From Okapia johnstoni (lineage: Eukaryota; Chordata; Mammalia; Artiodactyla; Giraffidae): 64,000 nucleotides of DNA. This document shows positions 54,201-60,200 of this stretch, piece after piece. The number at the start of each line of letters is the position of its first letter. Position 1 is the first letter of the stretch. Both the position numbers and the translations under genes were made by a program. Below the pieces are notes generated by a model, which saw nothing but the letters and a program-made list of their open reading frames with translations, made no database searches and had not been told where the DNA came from. The DNA lies in contig CM044321.1 of assembly GCA_024291935.2 (NCBI GenBank), forward strand, positions 66,830,985-66,894,984, in the 5' to 3' direction.

Positions 54201-57200
54201 TTCATATATATATATAAAGTATCTTAAGGAAAATTTTAGATTTTCATAAAGTTATTTATGAAATGAGTTGTAACTTTCTCAAAGTGTATTCATTTTTAAT
54301 TAAGAGGATTAAAGTTTATAGCTCAGTCAGTAAAGAACCTGCTTACAATACAGGAGACCTGGGTTTGATCCCTGGGTCGGGAAGATTCCCCTGGAGAAAG
54401 AAATGGCAACCCACTCCAGTATTCTTGCCTGGAAAATCCTATGGACAGAGGAGCCTGACGGGCTACAGTCCATGGGGTCACAGTAGTCGGACACGACTTA
54501 GTGACTAAACCACCACCATAGTACAAACTGCACACACACTTTAGAATCTCTTGTACTAATGATTTGTAAATCTGAACATTGAGTATAAGGTTTTAGCTTA
54601 TATTGTTATACAAATAATTAAGTTATAAATTTCTTTCTTATATTTCAGAGAAAGAGATTTGAAGAAAACTGGGCACAGGTTCAGCAAAGCCAGGAAGAGA
54701 AACAGAAAAAGAAGTAAAAAGCAGAACAGTCATAATAAAATCATGGAGGAAAACTCATTTGAAACCTTAAATTATCTTACACCAGGAGATCAGGACCCAT
54801 CTCAGAGTGAAGAGGAAGACTTAGAAGAGACCAAAGGGGAATCAGAGTGTTCCTTCACTGCTAGTCTGAGAAATGAAGTGGGAGATTTTGTGAATGTCCA
54901 TAAGAATAAAAGACAGGAAGACATAAATTCTGAAAACAGTTTGCCAGATGTTATGTCTGTAGTTGAGTTGGACAGTACACCAAAGAACTACCTCCCTAAA
55001 GATAATGACTTGTTTCTAAGTTTGTCATTGATGCCAAATGAAAGCTCTATTTCTTGTCCAACAGTGACTCAGAATCTTTCCTATGTAGCAAGTGATGACT
55101 GTTCCATCACAGAGGTAGAAAAGCGTATTGAAAATAGGAATATCATGACGTTAAACACCCAGGACAAATTTGTTGAAGCCCCATGCTCATTTATGCAGAA
55201 GGGAGAGATGGTAGATGAGAGTCTCCTGAATGAAACAAGTCCGTGCCATCAATATACATCCAGAACATCAGATAAAGTTTTAAGAAAGGAACAAGCAGTA
55301 AATACAACTAAAAACAATAATTGGGCTTTTTTCTCAAATAACTTGTCTGATGGTGATTTACAGTTGGGCTCTGATGGACAACCTTATTTTGGTAGCTGGC
55401 CTGAGGGGCCTCATAAGTTTATATGTGAACAGAGACCAAAGAAAGATAGACGGCAAAAGCTGGCTCATCCTGACAGCAGGGGGCAGTTGATCAAATTGAT
55501 CTCCACTTCGGAAGGGCCAGGAGACAGTCCAGAAACATTGACAGAAGAGAAGCTATCGATAGAAAATGAAGACTTGTCATCTCCAACTGAGAATGTAGAT
55601 TCAGTCATAGAAACAGAGACAAATATCTTTAAAAGCCACTTCTTTAAACTGGATATCTTGAAGAGTACTTTACATTCAACAGAGAATAAAAAGAGGAGGC
55701 AGAAAAGGATTTTCAGTTTGGCACCAAACTTTAACTTACTGGGACAGAGTCATGCCAGTGTAAAAGAAATGGGAAAATATGACTTGTTAACAGAAAGCCA
55801 TGGACTGAAAATTATTTTGGAAGAAGAAAAAGATGAAATTTCAGAAATAAATAATGAAGAGAATAAGCAACACATTATGACCTTCGATCATCATCCATCA
55901 TGGTTTTACTTTGACATTTACTTTGACATTGTCAAAGAATCTCTTCTAAATGTTGGTGGACAATTTTATTCTTATTATCTGCTATTTAATAGAGTAAGGC
56001 ACTCTGTGTATTTTTACAGAAACCCCACTCCTTCTCTTATGCTACAGTATCCATCTAGCTTTTGGAAGATATCTTTTTCAGGCAAGAAACTGTTTTCGAC
56101 TTTCAACTCTCAGAGGAGAGTAGATGATAAACTAAATGATGTAAGGTTTACTTCTTCAGAAATTTTAAGTAGCCGTCCTGATACTTTGTGCTCTTTTGGG
56201 GTCACCTCTGATCTTCACTCCTTAAATGAAAGTTTTGGTGAAAAGCTAAAGACATGGGAAGAACCTAAGCCTTTACAGTTCCTACAAACTGAGGATAACC
56301 AAGATTTAACAAGCCTTGACTACTTTGATTCCCTTGAGCTACCATTATCACAGGAGTTCGCCTTTCAACTAGTAAAGCTTTTTGGATCTCCTGGAGTTCC
56401 AGTGGGTAAATTGAGTTTATTGGGTACACATAAAAAGTTCAATTTAATATATGTGAATAATTTTTGAGGTGTTTCTACCTTCTGTTAGTGATTTCTTGCA
56501 ATTAACTGATCTTGCGATGCTTTTCAGAGGTAGAAGTGGAGGATGTATAGCAAATGGTGCTTGATGGAGTCAAGCCCCCACGCCCACCGCCAGGTCAACC
56601 AGTAGTCTGAAATGTCTTTGAACATGTTGAATACTTGGACTCTCAATTTAAACAGATGTTGGGAAGAATGAAGAATGAGACAGGCTAACAATGATTAGTA
56701 ACAAATAGAGATGGACTGCTTTTTTTTTTTTGAAAAATCTTTCTGCTTTCTACATTTCCCTTGTTTGGCATATGACCCTTTTTCATTCACAGTTGGGCTT
56801 GTAGATATGAGAATAGTAAAATGATGGATAATGAAAATTAAGTGATGAAAAAATACCTGAAATCAGTTTAATTTTTAAAGACTATCTATCTGAGAACAGT
56901 ACTGAAAAGAAGGTTAGGAAGGAGTCTGACTGGTTGACTTACTTTTTTAAATATTATAAGTAATATTATTATAATATTATAAGTAAATATTCTAAGTAAA
57001 TTTCCTCTAAATAATGTGCCTATTTAAGATGCTGAATATCTTAAAGAGTAAGTGAAGAACATATCCCAATTTTTCCTTGTCTGTAAGTCAGTTGCGCATG
57101 TTAATGATTTCATGCAATTGTATGTCCCCTTCCTTGGGAACAGAAGCTGTAAGAGCTAAGAAGTAAAGCTCCAGTCCCTGCATCCAGTATCTTCCTGATA

Positions 57201-60200
57201 CTCTTTTTCTTCTGCACCTACCATTGAGCCTGGGGTTCTCTCACGCTTTAACTTCCAGTGGTTTTTACTTGGCTCCTGAGCGTCTGCTGTTTTCCACAAA
57301 TTTGGTTTACTCAGCTCAGACCCAAGATTGGTTAAATCTCAGAGTCTGAGGACTCACAACTATCAACCTGTTCTGGTGTCATTACCATTTTTGTAAACTT
57401 TGTGAATAATCACATCATTACTGTTTGCTGCCATTTTCTATCCTCCTAGATGCACCAAAGAAACATACCAATTTTAGAAATTAAATTGCATTTGCTTTTA
57501 AGCCAAGAATCTTATTCCAAAGTTCATATTCTGAAATTGTATGCAAAATTTTTTGTGTCATTTTGTGCCATTTTTCTGGAAGAAAGTCCTTAGATTTTAT
57601 CAGGTTCTCAGGGATGTCTGTAACCCCCAAATGTTAATAATCACTGCCTTAGATCAGCACCAGAAAGCATGAAGGCACTGGTGGGAAAAGATTCTAAACC
57701 TCCTCCCCTGACTGCACAATACCATCACAATCAACAATAATGATCCAGCATCCATTAATTAAACTTTGGAAGGCTTTTTAGAGGAAATAGACCTCATTCA
57801 TCAAGTAGCTTACCTTCTAAATGGGGAGAGAAGACTAACACAAAACAAAATTACTGTGCATAGAAAATATAAATGATAAGCTTATGAATATTTTATGAGT
57901 GAGGTTAGCTGTGCCAAAGGGATTGTAGAAGAGAATATGGGGTTGTGGTTTTGTCTGGGATGGCTCCAAATGGGAGTGAATTGTAAACTGTGCTTATATC
58001 ATACAAATGTGACTTAAAAGGAAAACAGAGGGAAAGAATTTTACATTTGGAAATGGTGTATGCTTGAAAAATTCTTGCCTGGCTAATCCCATGGACAGAG
58101 GAGCCTGTCAGGCTACACAGTCCATGAGGTCGCAGGGTAGGACCTCTTTGTGAAATGAGGTCTGAGCACGAGCACTGAAATGACAGCACAAGCACAAGAT
58201 GCTTCAAAAAGGAAAGGAGAAAACTAAGTGGAGGCTGTAAACCAATTCGTTTATAGCCGAAGGTTGAAGAAGCAAAGCTCTGGCGTATCTATGGCCTTGT
58301 CAATAAGACAGGGAACTTGAATTCTATTATTAGGAAGTCTGTAGAAACAGTAGGATTATATAGTAACCATATATAGACCTGAAGAAACAAAGCTACTCAT
58401 GTTGCTAGGGATGTGCAAGTGTAGGAAGAATATCTTATATGGTTTAATTTGGCTGATTTGTTTAGATCAGTGTGTGGACTTGCTTATGAGTATCTTAATT
58501 GTGAGGATTTTTCCCGCATACACTCTAATATGGAAGGAGCAATTTGCAAGAAGACTAAACTTGCTGTGCTTGCAGTATTGTATACAATGTCTCAGGAAAG
58601 GATGCCTACCTGAATTTTATGCCCTGTGACAGTACCACTTGAAGCTGCTGATGTGTATATATTTGTATTTACACAAGAAGGTGAACTAAGATACATATCA
58701 CTTTACATATATACATAAGCATTTTTATTGAATCTGGGTAGTGTTTGCTAATAGGAATCTGAGACAAACTAATTCCTGCTTTAGCTATCACTGAAATATC
58801 TTCAAAACCAGGCTTTTATCATTATGGAGGTCTAGATATCATGTTTGCATATCTTCATATTCAGGGTAAAAATATGTGTGACAGGAGAGATGAAATTTGT
58901 TCTCGCCTCCCCCCACCCCCCACAGAATCTTTGTTGCCTGAAGACTGTGTGGTTCCCCTCGACTGGAAGACACTGAAGATGATCTACTTGCAGTGGAAGA
59001 CGTCAGTAGAGGTATATTTTTATGCTTTCAAAGATCTTTTCTAACTGGTTTCTCTTTTTTTATTATTAATTTTTAATGCAATTTTTAAAAGTTACTTTCC
59101 ATTTATAGTTATTAGAAAATACTGGCTATACTTGTGTTGTATAATACATTCTTTTAAAATAATTTTATTTATTTATGTATTTTTGGCTGCTCTGGGTCTT
59201 TGTTGCTGCATGTGGACTTTTTCTAGTTGCGCAGAGCAGGGCCTACTCTCAAGTTTCAGTGTGTGGGTTCTCATTGCCATGGCTTCTCTTGTTTCAGAGC
59301 CTATAGGCTCTAGAGTGCAGGCTCAGTAGTTGTGGCACACAGGCTTAGCTGCTCTGCAGCATGTGGAATCTTCCTGGACCAGGGGACCAAGCCCATGTCC
59401 CCTGCATTGGTAGGTGGATTTCCAACCGCTGGACTACCAGGGAAGTCTGTATAATACATTCTTGAATTTATCTTACACCCAGTAGTTTGTACCTCCCACT
59501 TTTCCACCCTTATATTGCCCCTGCTTCCCATAACCACTGGTTTGTTCTCTGTATCTGAATCTGCTTCTTTTTTGTTTTGTTAATTAGTTTGTTGTATTTT
59601 TAGGTTCCGCATATAATGTTGTATAGTATTTGTCTTTTCCTTTCTGATTTATTTCACTTAGCATAATGCCCTCTAACTGGCTTCTTAAAAAAGAAATCCT
59701 ATTCATCAAATGTAACATGAAGAGATACATCCCTTGTATTAAATTAGAGAAAGGATGTATGTGAATGGTTGGATAATGTATGCATGTTTCTTTCAATTAG
59801 TCCCAGAGAGAAAATTGCACTTAACTCCCTAACGTTGTAGTGTAGGTTGGTATAAGGGCCAACTGTGGGTGACTGAGGTACCTGTTTTAGGAGAGTCATT
59901 TATTTTTCTTTACATCTTTTTCTTCTGTCCACCCCTCAATCTTGTTATAATAGAGTAACAGTACAAATTAGATTCATATTTACTTAACTTGGAAGCAACT
60001 CATTGTTGGTATGTTCTGGTGGTCCATGACGGTTCTGACAGGCTATTAATTTTCCAGGCAGCCGGAGGAGGACTGGCTGAGAAGGTTAGAAAGGTAACAG
60101 AGACTCTGGAAAAGCCAGTCCCCTGTATCATGTAATGAAGAGAGGCTGGAATTCTGTTTATGTTAGTTGGTAGTTACTTCAGTGTGCCCAAGGGCAATGC

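Larger units (their letters stand above)
21731..54648 (+). other. N4BP2L2: N4BP2L2 intron 6 (33 kb; 3' UTR of the short isoform at its start)
   Basis: It holds the short-isoform 3' UTR, then more than a dozen ruminant SINEs, L1, L2 and MIR pieces, a complete MaLR, a mariner terminus, a DNA transposon inside an L1, and a BovB 3' end. Stretches without a recognised gene or repeat include 21900-22860, 24000-26790, 27560-28850, 29060-29500, 33775-36180, 37645-38585, 39425-41335, 41810-43060, 43600-44820, 45645-46650, 48620-49075, 49255-50215, 50750-51450 and 53110-53945. Short ORFs there lack coding character. Confidence 0.8.

Noticed and set aside
54263..54508. ORFs with phrases such as QPTPVFLPG and [13 protein letters not shown], seen at many sites
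   Set aside because: These are chance translations of Bov-A/Bov-tA SINEs, repeated wherever that SINE occurs.
56406..56467. Extension of exon 7 to a stop at 56465 as the main C-terminus
   Set aside because: The GTAAAT donor at 56406 joins in phase to exons 8 and 9, which encode the remembered N4BP2L2 C-terminus. The extension is better read as retained intron.
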